Assembly: GCA_022432975.1 (NCBI GenBank) | Contig: CM039510.1 | Coordinates: 7,637,387 to 7,701,386, forward strand | Source: Begonia masoniana | Taxonomy: Eukaryota; Streptophyta; Magnoliopsida; Cucurbitales; Begoniaceae | Direction of reading: 5' to 3' | DNA length: 64,000 bases | Part shown: positions 47,275-58,346 of the stretch, one piece after another | Position numbering within the stretch: position 1 is the first letter of the stretch | Layout: the number at the start of each line of letters is the position of its first letter | Notes under the pieces: model-generated | What the model was told of the DNA's origin: nothing | The model's input: only the letters and a program-made list of their open reading frames with translations | Databases searched by the model: none | Made by a program: the position numbers and the translations under genes

Positions 47275-48330
47275 ATGTCTCGACGACCAGGAAGGCCAAG
47301 AGTGCAGAGAGAGACACCCAACTCCGGGAAGCGCAGAGGATTCTAGTGTAATCGGACAGTTGACAGATCTAGTGCGACAGCAGGCAGAATTAATGCGCCA
47401 ACAATCCGATCAACTAGGAGTACTGCTGAACCGCGAGGTACAAGGAAGTGCCAACTCGGGTTCTAGAACGAGCAATTCCGGGGATAGATTCCGGAGACTA
47501 AGACCACCCACGTTTGATGGTCAGTCATCTGATCCTGTTGTGGCTGAAGGGTGGCTTAGGAAGATAGAGAGCATGTTTAGGTGCGCCAGCATTGGAGAAG
47601 GAGATAAGGTCACGTTAGCAACATTTCACTTGGCTGGCGAAAGCTCAACTCTGGTGGGAAACAGTTGAAACCACACTGACATTCTGACTATGACTTGGTC
47701 ACAGTTAAGGGACATCTTCTATGAGAAATATTTTAACAGCACGGTCCAAACAGCAAAGAAGTTGGAATTTCTGAATTTGAAGCAGACAGGGTCGGTGGCT
47801 GAGTACAGTAGGCACTTTGAGTCCTTGTCCAGGTTTGCTGGACACTTTGCTCATAAGGACGAGGATAAGGTGTTCAAATTTGTGCATGGACTGAAGCCGG
47901 AGATTTATCAGGGAGTCAAATTCTGTGGCATTAAAGGTTTAACGTTCAGCGAAGTTGTGTCCACTGCTCTGGAAGTGGAAGAGGCTGAAAGGAAGTGTGC
48001 TGGACTAAGGAGACCCCGCAAAGGTTTAACCAGCCACACCAGCAAGGGGAACAAAGAGGCCAAGTGAGGGCCAAAATAGCCAAGGAGCAGGGGGGAAGGG
48101 TGCAAAATGTCAGGAAATTCCCCAGTGTCCAAAGTGCCTGAAGAAACCACCCGGGAGAATGTAGACTGGCTTGGGAAAGTGCTTCAACTGTGAGGAAGTT
48201 GGACATACGTTCAAAGAGTGTTCGAAGCCTAGAGTCACCAGATGCTATAATTGTAACAAAGTCGGCCATATTAGCAGAGACTGTCCAGTTCCTAAGAGTG
48301 GTCCTGCTATGATTAAACCAAGATATTCTC
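47275..48330 (+). pseudogene. gag: gag of array C, copy 2
   Basis: ATG at 47275 gives MSRRPGRPRV as in array B. Early frame loss near 47320 is followed by a readable Gag domain (RPPTFDGQS, AEGWLRKIE, WSQLRDIFYEKYF). One-base changes near 47640 and 48010-48100 interrupt it. Knuckles CFNCEEVGH and CYNCNKVGH lie at about 48183-48275. Confidence 0.88.
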
Positions 48331-51300
48331 CATGACGGAGTCGGGTGAAGAACAGCCTGCCGTAGTGTCAGGTACTATATTGATCAACTCTGTGCCTGCT
48401 TTACTTTGATAGATTCTGGTGCAACGCATTCGTTTATAGCATCTACATTTGCTGCTAAATTAGATGTACCGTTTACCCCTTCCATGCATGTGTTAATGTT
48501 ACCTTACCCTCTGGTGAGCGCATGCACTCTAACCGAGTGATGCTTGACAGAGATGTGTTAGTAGGAAGTGTGAGTCTACCTGCTGATCTCATCATTATGG
48601 ATATAACGGGATTTGATGTAATTCTAGGAATGGATTGGCTATTTAAGCATTATGCCACGATTGATTGTAGGACTGGAATAGTTAGTTTCCAACCCCCTGG
48701 TAGTTTGAGGCATACCTTTTCAAGCCTCAGAGAAGAGTAAGGAAATGACTGTAATGACTTCTGTCAATTGTAGACCCTCCCAGTGTAGAGAGTATTTGTG
48801 CTTCTTAGCTAGTGCTTTAGACATACAACTAGTGGAGAAATCAAGTCCCAAAATGTCTTAGTTGTCCAAGACTTCCCTGAAGTATTCTTAGATGACCTTC
48901 CAGGCTTGCCACCAGATAGAGAAATCGAATTTGTTGTGGATGTTTACCCCCGGAGCCGAGCCTGTGTCTAAAAATCCATATAGACTAGCACCAACAGAAC
49001 TCAAAGAGTTAAAGAAACAATTGGAGGATCTGTTGGAGAAAGGGTTCATACGCCCTAGCTTTTCACCATGGGGTGCACCGGTCCTCTTTGTCAAGAAGAA
49101 AGATGGATCTATGCGCATGTGCATTGATTATAGAGAATTGAATAAGTTAACTGTTAAGAATAAATACCCTCTGCCGAGAATTGATGACTTATTTGACCAG
49201 CTTAGGGGTGCAAGAGTTTTCTCTAAGATTGACCTTAGATCCGGTTATTATCAGCTGAAGGTTAAATCTGAGGATATCCCAAAGACTGCCTTTCGCACGA
49301 GGTATGGGCATTATGAGTTTTTGGTTATGTCTTTGGTCTGACAAATGCACCAGCAGCTTTCATGGATCTCATGAATAGGGTGTTTCACGAGTATTTGGAC
49401 AAGTTTGTCATTGTATTCATAGATGACATTCTAATCTATTCTAGTACTAAGATGAGCATGCAAAACATTTGGGTTTAGTGTTAGAAGTACTGAGAAGGCA
49501 CCAACTTTATGCCAAGTTTTCCAAGTGTGAATTTGGTTGGACCAAGTTCACTTTTTAGGACATGTCATCTCTGGAGATGGCATATCTGTGGATCCAGCTA
49601 AGGTCCAGGCAGTTAAGGAATGGCCCCAACGAGGAATGCTACGGATGTCAGAAGTTTCCTTGGATTGGCTGGGTATTACAGGAAATTTATCGAATGATTC
49701 TCAAAGATTGCAACATCCCTTACCCGATTAACTAGGAAGAACGTAAAATATGTGTGGACTGAGGATTGCGAGCATAGTTTCCAAACTTTGAAGCAGAAGC
49801 TGACCAATGCTCCAATTCTGACCCTCCCTGTCGAGAATGGTAAGTTTAGCATTTATTGTGATGCTTCCAAGATCGGTCTAGGTTGTGTGTTAATGCAGGA
49901 GGGTAAAGTGATAGCTTATGCCTCTAGACAGTTGAAGGTCCATGAGAAAAATTACCCTACAAATGACTTAGAATTAGCTGCAGTGGTATTCGCACTTAAG
50001 ATTTGGAGGCATTACCTGTATGGACAATCTTGTGAGATATTTTCAGATCATAAGAGCCTGAAATACATTTTCACGCAAAAGGAACTGAATATGAGGCAGC
50101 GTAGATGGTTAGAATTTGTCAAAGATTATGATTTCGAGATTAAGTACCACCCCGGCAAGGCAAATGTAGTGGCTGATGCTTTGAGTAGAGTGACTCCTTC
50201 AGTCTCTGCATTGATTTTAGATATACCAATAGCTTTAGAGACTGAATTCCACAGATTAACATGGAAGCCGTTGTCTAGTGTGTCAGCCATGCTTTCCACC
50301 ATATCTTTAAGGCCTACCATTTTGGAGAGAATAAAGGAAGTTCAAATGAATGACCCTGAATGCAACGAATATAAGTTGAGCATGGATTCTACTGGCAAGT
50401 TGGATTTCAACTGCTCAGCCGATGGAATTCTCAAGTTTCGAAATAGATGGTTTGTTCCGGCTGATACTGAACTTAGAAATGAAATCTTATCTGAGGCACA
50501 TTCCTCCAGGCTCTCTATTCATCCTGGAAGTACAAAGATGTACAGAGATCTCAAACAACATTATTGGTGGCCAGGTATGAAGAGAAGTGTGGCGGAGTAT
50601 GTGGAGACATGTCTAATCTGCCAGCAAGTCAAAGCTGAACATCAGAGGCCTGCTGGAACATTGCAACCCTTACCAGTTCCCGAATGGAAATGGGAACAAA
50701 TAGCTATGGATTTTGTTATGGGATTACCTAGAACAGCAAAGGGACATGATGCAATCTGGGTAATAGTCGATCGTTTAACCAAATCTGCTCACTTTCTGCC
50801 AATAAAGGTAACATACTCGATGGATCAACTGGCAGAGTTGTATGTGCACGAAGTGGTTAGACTGCATGGAGTTCCAAGCACCATAGTTTCAGACCGAGAC
50901 TCCAGATTTACATCCAAGTTCTGGAAAAGTTTGCACAAGGCTATGGGAACACAGCTTAGTTTTAGCACAGCCTTTCATCCTCAAACTGATGGACAATCGA
51001 GAGAACTATCCAAACCTTGGAGGATATGCTCCGAGCATGTGTATTGGATTTTCAAGGATCTTGGAGTGGATACTTACCATTGGTCGAGTTCTCTTACAAT
51101 AACAGCTTCCAAGCAACAATAGGCATGGCACCCTACGAAGCATTATATGGACGAAAGTGTAGATCTCCATTATATTGGGATGAAGTTGGAGAAGCACGGT
51201 TGATTGGTCCTGATATTGTGCAGCAGACAGTGGAGAAGATTGCTCTTATCCGACAAAGAATCTTAACAGCTCAAAGTCGGCAGAAAAGCTACGCAGACAA

Positions 51301-51747
51301 AAGACGAAGAGAATTAGAGTTTGATGTAGGTGATGAGGTTTTCCTTAAAGTGTCACCTTTCAAGGAGTTGTGAGGTTTGGGAAAAGAGGCAAGTTGAACC
51401 CCAGGTATATTGGACCTTTCCAAATCGTGAAGAGAATTGGGAAGTCAGCATATCAACTTCTGCTACCAGCCTCTCTGGAGGGAATTCATAATGTGTTTCA
51501 TGTTTCCATGCTGAAGAAATGTGTTAGAGATCCTTCACAGATTATGGAACAGCAGAGCATTGAAGCCCTTCCTACTCTTGCATATGTGGAGAAACCAGTA
51601 AGGATCTTGGACTATGCAGTGAAGGTATTGCGCAACAAAGAAGTTCCACTAATGAAAGTCTTATGGCACAATCAGAACATAGAGGAGACAACTTGGGAGC
51701 ATCGGCAAGACATGATGGACCAACATCCAGAATTATTCAGGTACTGA
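48331..51747 (+). pseudogene. pol: pol of array C, copy 2
   Basis: Same domains as copy 1, with the protease core DSGATHSF present near 48415 in a shifted frame. Against copy 1 it carries a series of one-base losses, nearly all in runs of two to four identical bases: near 48404, 48851, 49332, 49449, 49532, 49630, 50257, 50998 and 51363, plus a gain near 48950. The base sequence is otherwise almost identical. The pattern looks technical rather than evolutionary. The chromodomain ends at TGA 51745. Confidence 0.88.
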
Positions 51748-51782
51748 ATTTTGAGGACAAAATTCTTTTAAGGAGGGTAGAT

Positions 51783-53834
51783 TGTAATACCCGGTCCTGT
51801 TAAACCGTTTCTCTATTCTTTTTTTTAAAACTAATGACAATATTAAATGTAGGGTTAGTGGATGACTAGGCAAGGGTATAAGGGTAATTAGAAATCTAAA
51901 GGTGGATAACGTATTTAAGGAAACTATTATTGAAGTAGCCGCCACTGTTTTATTTCATTTCCTCCCCATTCTCAGCTCCTCAGCCTAGCAGAGCACGATA
52001 GGAGACCCCCTTCGACCTTCTCCAGCGACTTCTTCCGAACTTGGTGAGTTTTGCCTCTATTTCTAGCTACATTGTATCTATTGTTGGTGGGAGGGATGAT
52101 ATTGAGGTTTTGGAGAATACAGTAAGTGAGGGTTAGTTCGGTTTAAGTCGAAATCGAGAATGCACAATGACTAGAGTTTCCCTTAGATTTATAGTAGTCT
52201 AGAATGAAGATTAGAGGGAATTTAATATATGCTCTGTCTACGGTTTTAGGTTGAGCAATACCCGAAGTGGTTAGCTACTCAGACAATTCCAGGAGATCCA
52301 AGTAAGTAATGTTTGCTTGTGCCTTCGGGCCTACATCACAAAACGTTAGGTTTGTATTTACTTGGATATGTTTGTATGCCATGCATCATGTTTTCAAAAT
52401 GTATACGAAAATGAATTTGAATACACATTGGTATGGAGAGGATTGAATGTGATGAAACAGCAAAGTGAATCAGATTTACTGTAAAGGGAATTAATCCGCC
52501 CCTTAATGAGACAGTGGATATATACTTTGGAAGAGCTGATCCAACTTCCAATTTCACAGGGGGATCTGAACATGTGAATCAGATTTACTGTTAAGGGAAT
52601 TAATCCGCCCCTTAATGAGTCAGTGGATACATACTTTGGGAGAGTTGATCCGACTCCCAATTTTACAGGGGGATCTGAATTAGAAACGATGAATGAGCAA
52701 CTGAGAGGAGAAAGTAGAAATTGCATGATTAGGAGTTTATGTTTCAGTAATTCATTTCATTTTGCATTACTTATTTAGCATTAGGCTAATAGATGAGTTT
52801 TGTGATGTAGATGAAGAAGTGACAGCAGGTGTGTTTACTGAGTTCACTGAGGACTAGTCGGGTTGGAGGAGTACACTTATTCAATGTTCTGGCAGCTGAC
52901 GGGGCGGTTTAACTGATGTCTGTCAGTGTGGAGGACTAGTAGTCAAGGATTCAGTCTGAGTATGTTGAGTTCTCATGACAGTAGGAATTTTAGCATTTTG
53001 AATACGTTTTGAAATTTACTGATTTTAGCAGTCTGTTGAGTTTTTAAATGTTGGTTTTATCGGATTTGATTAATGCTATGGCTTGAGTCGTTCCTGAATG
53101 GTCTTTGGGAAGTAAGTAAATTCTTTTCTGTGGATAGTGTTGTGTTTCTTTCCTACCGGATGATGTCGAGTGTTTTGTTTGTCGGATGATATAGGTGTTT
53201 TGTTTGTCGTCTAGTGCCCGGATGAGAGGGATCATCCGGTTGACGTCACCGATAGATGTAGGGTAAGGTCGATCGGATGAGAGAGATCATCCAGCTGACG
53301 TCACCGGTAGATGAAGGATATATTTTGTCGCTTAGTGACCGGATGACAAATTTTATGTTTTGTCGTTAGTGACCGGATGACAAATTTTATGTTTTGTCGT
53401 TTAGTGACCGGATGACAAATTTTATGTTTTGTCGTTAGTGACCGGATGACAAATTTTATGTTTTGTCGTTTAGTGACCGGATGACAAATCTTGTGCTTTA
53501 TCGTTTAGTCACCGGTGGATGTCTTCGAGTAGCCTTTCCCTTTTGTTGACTTTGTTCGGCGGTCGATGGAATTGACTTTTGAAATCTTTAAATTATTTTA
53601 CGAGTTAAACCTTTGCTTCTCAACTGATTGATTCTTAATATTGCCAACGATTATTTTAACATGGCTTTGTTTAATTTTACTTTTGTTTAAACGATTTCCG
53701 CTGCAAGTTTTCATGTTTTTGTCAAATTTCAAATTCTGAAATTCTCAACGAAATTTTAAATTTGGCCTAAGTGTTTCTTAGTAATATTCGGGGTTTTGAG
53801 TAACAAACCGGGTTTAGGGAATCGGGGTGCCACA
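51783..53834 (+). repeat. array C, third LTR (C3)
   Basis: TGTAATACCCGG...GGGGTGCCACA, 2052 bp, followed by TCCAC and WRKY coding sequence. The TATA-like box is at 51912-51919. Confidence 0.93.
52250..52811 (+). other. structured splice-like leader module, LTR C3
   Basis: Microexon candidate 52250-52301; arms 52330-52344 and 52797-52811, with 14 of 15 positions paired. The last base of the second arm has changed G to A, just after the candidate acceptor. Confidence 0.57.
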
Positions 53835-54226
53835 TCCACGTTCTTAAGCCCAAGAAAAGGATTGGTTCCCATGAAATTTCCATTAAGATAACTTGATTTG
53901 CCTTGCCAACTTAAACCTGAAAACCCGATTGAATTTGAGGAATTAGAAATCGAGAAATGTGGGGAATCATACAAGTTTCTCGTGAGATCAAGAAGAATGT
54001 CTTTACATGGATAGTTGGAAATGATGCTGTTGATGGGTCTTGCAGGTTGAGAAGATGAGTTGAAGTTAGACGAAGATTCTGGAATTAGATTGCTCGAGTC
54101 TAACAAGGTAAAAGAAGCAGCTGCGGAAGCTGTTGAGTCCCTGGCTGTTGCACCAACCGAAAGTGGATGATTATGATTTCCTTCATATGTTATTAAAATT
54201 GACATGTCTTCTAAGCATCTTTGCAC
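53835..54226 (-). pseudogene. WRKY pseudogene, last exon, 5' part
   Basis: On the minus strand an acceptor TTATCAG precedes [20 protein letters not shown], the second half of a WRKY zinc finger. The intron sits just before VQR, the known place in group IIb genes. The family usually has ILITTYEG; one Thr codon is missing, shortening the Cys-to-His spacing from 23 to 22 residues. The frame runs on to GLKNVD, is cut by array C and continues at 36281. Ser/Asn-rich sequence follows the finger, as is usual for the family. Confidence 0.87.
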
Positions 54227-54695
54227 CTGATAACAATGAAAAAATAATGAATTTTTTTAACTCTCAAGCCCTAGAAATTTGGCAAGAAATCGCACATTGG
54301 TTTGACAATTTATGACGAGTTTAAAAGAACCTAATAACAACTTTTAATGTTTTATCTTAAGAAAGCAACTGAATTTTAGATGCAAAATGTCATGACGTAG
54401 AAAAAGACCGCAATATAAGTATCGAGAGAAGCGATTTGACCATCGAATTATGGTCTAATAAGTCATCTATTGCGGACCACTCAAATATCTTAGTTTGGGT
54501 GGTCGGACTTTTTTCAAGGGTTGGATCGCTCTTGGTATTTTTGATGTGGTCTCTTTCTAAGTCGTGACACGAAATTAGCGAGATATTTATCATTTGAACA
54601 AATGTTAGGTGAGGTTATTTTGTAATTTGCACCAAAAGCTATAGGACAAAAGATTGCTACTTTATAACTCATCAATGTCTTGTATTGAAGCTTGT

Positions 54696-54809
54696 CTGTT
54701 TCCTAATGGGGCATCCCGGAGCCACCGTGCAACGGTAGTAGGCTCAAGGGCAAGGGCTTCCTTTTGCAATTTTCTGGCCATATATTCTCCATTGACAACC
54801 ATCGTTCAT
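54696..54809 (-). pseudogene. WRKY pseudogene, WRKY-domain exon
   Basis: The minus strand after ATTCAG reads MNDGCQWRIYGQKIAKG, then SPCP, a stop, and AYYRCTVAPGCPIRKQ. The signature WRKYGQK has become WRIYGQK (codon ATA at 54785-54783), and the Arg codon before AYYRC is TGA (54746-54744). The donor after RKQ reads ACAAGC rather than GTAAGC. Any one of these would damage the DNA-binding domain; together they show a pseudogene. CTVAPGC keeps the first two zinc ligands. Confidence 0.9.
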
Positions 54810-54899
54810 CTGAATAATTGTTCACAATAATTCTGTGAGTGTTTCTCATATTTAGTAAATGCATGAAGTTTAAGTGAAATTAATTTATGAATATCTCAA

Positions 54900-55040
54900 T
54901 GTGGCTGCTTCACATCTAGCTCTAACCGTAGCCCTAGCTTTTCGATTTGGATGGAAGGCAACATGAGAGGAAATTCCAGGCAATTCAGCCCTCATCTGAA
55001 GTTTGTTTTGCTCCATTGATATAGAACTTATCACTTCTTC
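54900..55040 (-). pseudogene. WRKY pseudogene, exon upstream of the WRKY domain
   Basis: Minus-strand codons from the TSD read EEVISSISMEQNKL ... RKARATVRARCEAAT, the basic RKARVSVRAR-type stretch that precedes the WRKY domain in group IIb. The frame joins that of the exon at 57385-57581 across solo LTR S1. A clear GT donor is not seen at its end. Confidence 0.8.
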
Positions 55041-57384
55041 TGTGACGACCCCCGACCCGATCGGGGTCGGCGAGCCTCACTCTGGACATTTTAAAATAAA
55101 CATGGACTATTTTTTTTGAACTTTTACTTTTAAAACCTTGACACGGAGAAAACCTTCTCTGGAATTGAAGTCTGGATAAATGACAGAAGAAAAACAGGGT
55201 GACAGAATGCTTTGGACGTTTTAGAAAAGAAAACAGAATGGATGACAGACATTCAGGGGAAGAGTTAACAAAATGGGAGAAAGAAACTGGAAGTCATGTC
55301 GTGGAAGACATACTGTGGACAGCAGAAGCGGTGGACGTTTGAAAGCAAAGACAGAATCTGTAGACAATCAGAAGACGTGGACATTTAAAATCAAAGACAG
55401 AATCTGTGGACAAATAGAAACTGTGGACCTTTAAAATCAAAGACAGAATCTGTGGACAAACAGGAGCTATGGACGTTTAAAATCAAAGACAGAATCTGTG
55501 GACAAACATAAGTTGTGGACGTTTAAAATCAAGGACAGAATAGACGACAGAATTGAAAACAGAATGGACGACAGAATTGAAAGACAAAATGGACTTTGGA
55601 CATTTAAAAATAATAGGCAGAATGGACGACAAAATTAAAAGACAGAATGGACGACTAACACTTAGCCAAATACTTGAAACTATTACTCGACGGGCGAGTA
55701 CTGTGGACAACTGCAGAACTGGACTACTGTTTTAAGGAACAGCGTGGACAACTATTTTCAAAGGGCAGCGTGGACGACTGTTTTAAAGAACAGCGTGGAC
55801 AAACGTTTTACATAACAAAATGGGCAACTATTTTTGAATGCAGAATGGACGTTGGACGTTTGAACTTAAATGGCATAATGGACGACAGTTTTAAAGAGCA
55901 ACACCTCACCGATCGATCTGCTACCACAGCCGATCGATCTGCTACCTCTTTGTTTGACAGTTTACATCACTTGACACAAAAGCTTCAAGCTTCAAAAACC
56001 CGATTCAAAACACAATTTTAAAATATCAACACAGAGTCTGTACACAGTTTTAAAATCTCAGAAGCTGTACAGAACTTGACATAAACTTCAAGAATTCACT
56101 AAACAGAAAGTGTAAAAACATAAACACTTCACTCTCTCTAGTCAGAAATGTGTCTGGCTACCGCAACCACCCCCGAAAGCTTGTGCCACCAACCACATAT
56201 TCGTCGGCCTGAGGTACAAAGTCTTCATTCACGGGATCCGTACCTACAACAGGGAGTTCAACTATGAGCCTAGAGCTTAGTAAGAACATACAATGCAGTG
56301 ATGCATAATGTTATGCATGAACTTTTGAAATACATGAACATTACTTTATATTACGTCGAGTGCACAGAAGATATAAGTGGGGCTTATAGAGGAACTAGCG
56401 CAACAGAAGTGTACTATCAGGCACTATGCACTATCAGGCATGTCACGACAGGACATAACAGGTTTTTCTAGGTCCCAGGGAAGGACAAAGTACATGGAGT
56501 CCTTGGCGAGGACGGTTTTACAGGAGTCCCAGGGAAGGACAAGAACAGGATGCCAGTCCTCGTCCCACACTTAACCGTACATTACATTACATGTTTTATC
56601 TTTCTTAACTTCAAACCATGTGCAGAAAATATTTGCATGTCTTTCAGAGAAAATGTGTATGCATGAACATTTACGGTGTTTGAACATAACATAGACATGA
56701 GACAGAATAACAAAGCAAGACATAAAATAAAACACATCTCACTTAGAACATAACCTATGACCTAACTACCCGACAACCAGAACTTAGTACCTCGGTGATG
56801 TAGGGCCTTAAGGGCCAACCTACGCGCATGAACTTACCTGTTGTCTGTGAGTTGCAGCTTTGATCGTAAGTCCTCAGCGATCCACAGATGTACATCATGC
56901 ACGATCAGACATTAACCCTAAAACTTCAAGAAAACTAACATTTAACTTATCCAAACTCGTTAGCTTTAGTAGATGACTACTTTAGGCAGCAAAATAGAAA
57001 GAAACTGGGGAGATCGGAGGAGCTTCGATGGTTGTTCGTCGTCTGGGAGAGAGAATGCAGAGAGGAGTGGAGAGAAACAAAGAAGATAAATGAGGAGGGT
57101 TTCACGTAGAAAAGAGAAAGAGAGGGGGGGGGGGCCTTGGCTTCTTCAACAAGCCTGGACACTTGGCTCTCATCCATTGGCTTCCTCCCACCAACCTTAA
57201 TTCCTACCTAAACTGCCCCTCCATTAGTTTTCTAACTAAATGATTTATTTTGGTTACACTTTTGTTTAGTTTTCCACTAAACATCCCAACAAATTTCACC
57301 TAAACATTCATTATATTAATATAAACCTAATCTCGTTCGATAATTCGAGGGATAATTTCCTGGCCAAAAATGCCGGGTATTACA
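55041..57384 (-). mobile_element. solo LTR S1 inside a WRKY exon
   Basis: Plus-strand ends TGTGACGACCCC and GCCGGGTATTACA; on the minus strand it starts TGTAATACCCGGC. It is flanked by exact duplications TCTTC (55036-55040 and 57385-57389); 2344 bp; no internal region. On the minus strand CAGGTAAGTTC near 56840 is followed by a GGCCCTTAAGGCC-type hairpin and CCTACATCACCGAGG, and further on by TAAGC-TCTAG-GCT; the second stem arm has decayed to a short match. Confidence 0.93.
55310..55640. repeat. tandem repeats in solo LTR S1
   Basis: Several imperfect units of about 45-60 bp built on GTGGACGTTTAAAATCAAAG and ACAGAATCTGTGGACAAAC. This matches the repeat zone of other LTRs in position but not in sequence. 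Confidence 0.75.
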
Positions 57385-57581
57385 TCTTCTCTCTTCTGTT
57401 CTTTATCTTCATCTTTTTTCTCTAAACTTTCATAATTTAAGCTCAATGTCAAGCCTAAGTCAGTCTCTCGGGTTGACGGAGAGCATGGTTTCCGGCCGTC
57501 AACAATGGATGCTTTGACTATTGTGTTCGGCTCGTCGAAATTGATCCGATCATCACGAAGAAACAATACCCGTTTTAGATC
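57385..57581 (-). pseudogene. WRKY pseudogene, linker exon
   Basis: After TTTGTAG on the minus strand the frame reads DLKRVLFLRDDRINFDEP, then TDLGLTLSLNYESLEKKDED and KEQKREE across the S1 insertion point. Acidic/Ser-rich sequence with an LxLxL-like TLSL motif is typical of the region between leucine zipper and WRKY domain. No internal stop is present. Confidence 0.78.
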
Positions 57582-57650
57582 CTACAAAATTGAAAATAAA
57601 AACTGTGAAATCAAAGGCAGGAAAATAAAAGATAGTCCGTATTGATTACC

Positions 57651-57699
57651 TTTTCTTGGCTATTTTGCTGAATTGCTGAGAATTTCATTTGAAGATCAT
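57651..57699 (-). pseudogene. WRKY pseudogene, leucine-zipper exon fragment
   Basis: Minus-strand codons DLQMKFSAIQQNSQEK end in AAG|GTAATC (donor at 57649). This is the end of the coiled coil (YxxLQMxF) characteristic of WRKY72-like group IIb proteins. It is cut by element E, whose LTR starts at 57700; upstream exons lie beyond the window if they survive. Confidence 0.8.
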
Positions 57700-57863
57700 T
57701 GTAACACCCGACAATTTCGGCCAGGTGATTTTCTTAACCATTTTAATTATCACCCTTTTTATTGACTTTTATGATTTTAAATTTAATGCCAAGACTTATA
57801 TATTACAAGTTGAGTGAAACTAGGTTGGGTGGCAAGTTTGTAATTAAGGTGGATTTTTATTGG

Positions 57864-57871
57864 TATAAATA
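57864..57871 (+). promoter_or_regulatory. TATA box of LTR E
   Basis: TATAAATA, about 165 bp into the LTR, in the same relative place as TATTTAAG in the other families. Start of transcription is inferred. Confidence 0.6.
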
Positions 57872-58346
57872 GGTTATGGGAATTCTTAAACCTCATTAAA
57901 ACCTCACTGTAGCCGACATTTCCTCTCTCGGCGATTCCCTTCCTTCCAAAGCTCCCTCTCTGCCAGCTATTCCTTCGCCGACGACCAGTTCTTCAGCCTC
58001 CACTTCGACAATCCACGCTCTAGGTAAGATTTAGACAATGTAGTTACAGGGTAGTTAATTAGAGCTCTGTCTTCAGCTAGAACTTGAGGTTTCAGATTAT
58101 TCACTAACAGAGTAATGGTAGTGACAATCATGATCTGTGTTTAGTAATGGCATTTTCGATTCGATTTTGGACATTTAGATAACAGACCATGTTTAGTTGT
58201 TAGACTTAATCCGGTTATTTAGGTTCTGGAAGTTTAATCTGTACACACTAGGTGATCGACTAGGAAGATTAGAAATATTTATGTTAGATACTAGGATGAC
58301 TTTAATTAGGTTTTTGATTTAACACTGTAATGTGAAATGTTTCTAG

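Larger units (their letters stand above)
36282..53834 (+). mobile_element. tandem Tekay array C inside the WRKY last exon
   Basis: Three LTRs (first one expanded and 3'-truncated; second 45070-47122; third 51783-53834) and two internal regions, flanked by exact duplications TCCAC (36277-36281 and 53835-53839). Both sides are WRKY coding sequence in one frame. The second internal region is complete from primer site to polypurine tract. The first lacks the end of its 5' LTR, the primer site and the 5' part of gag. Confidence 0.92.
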
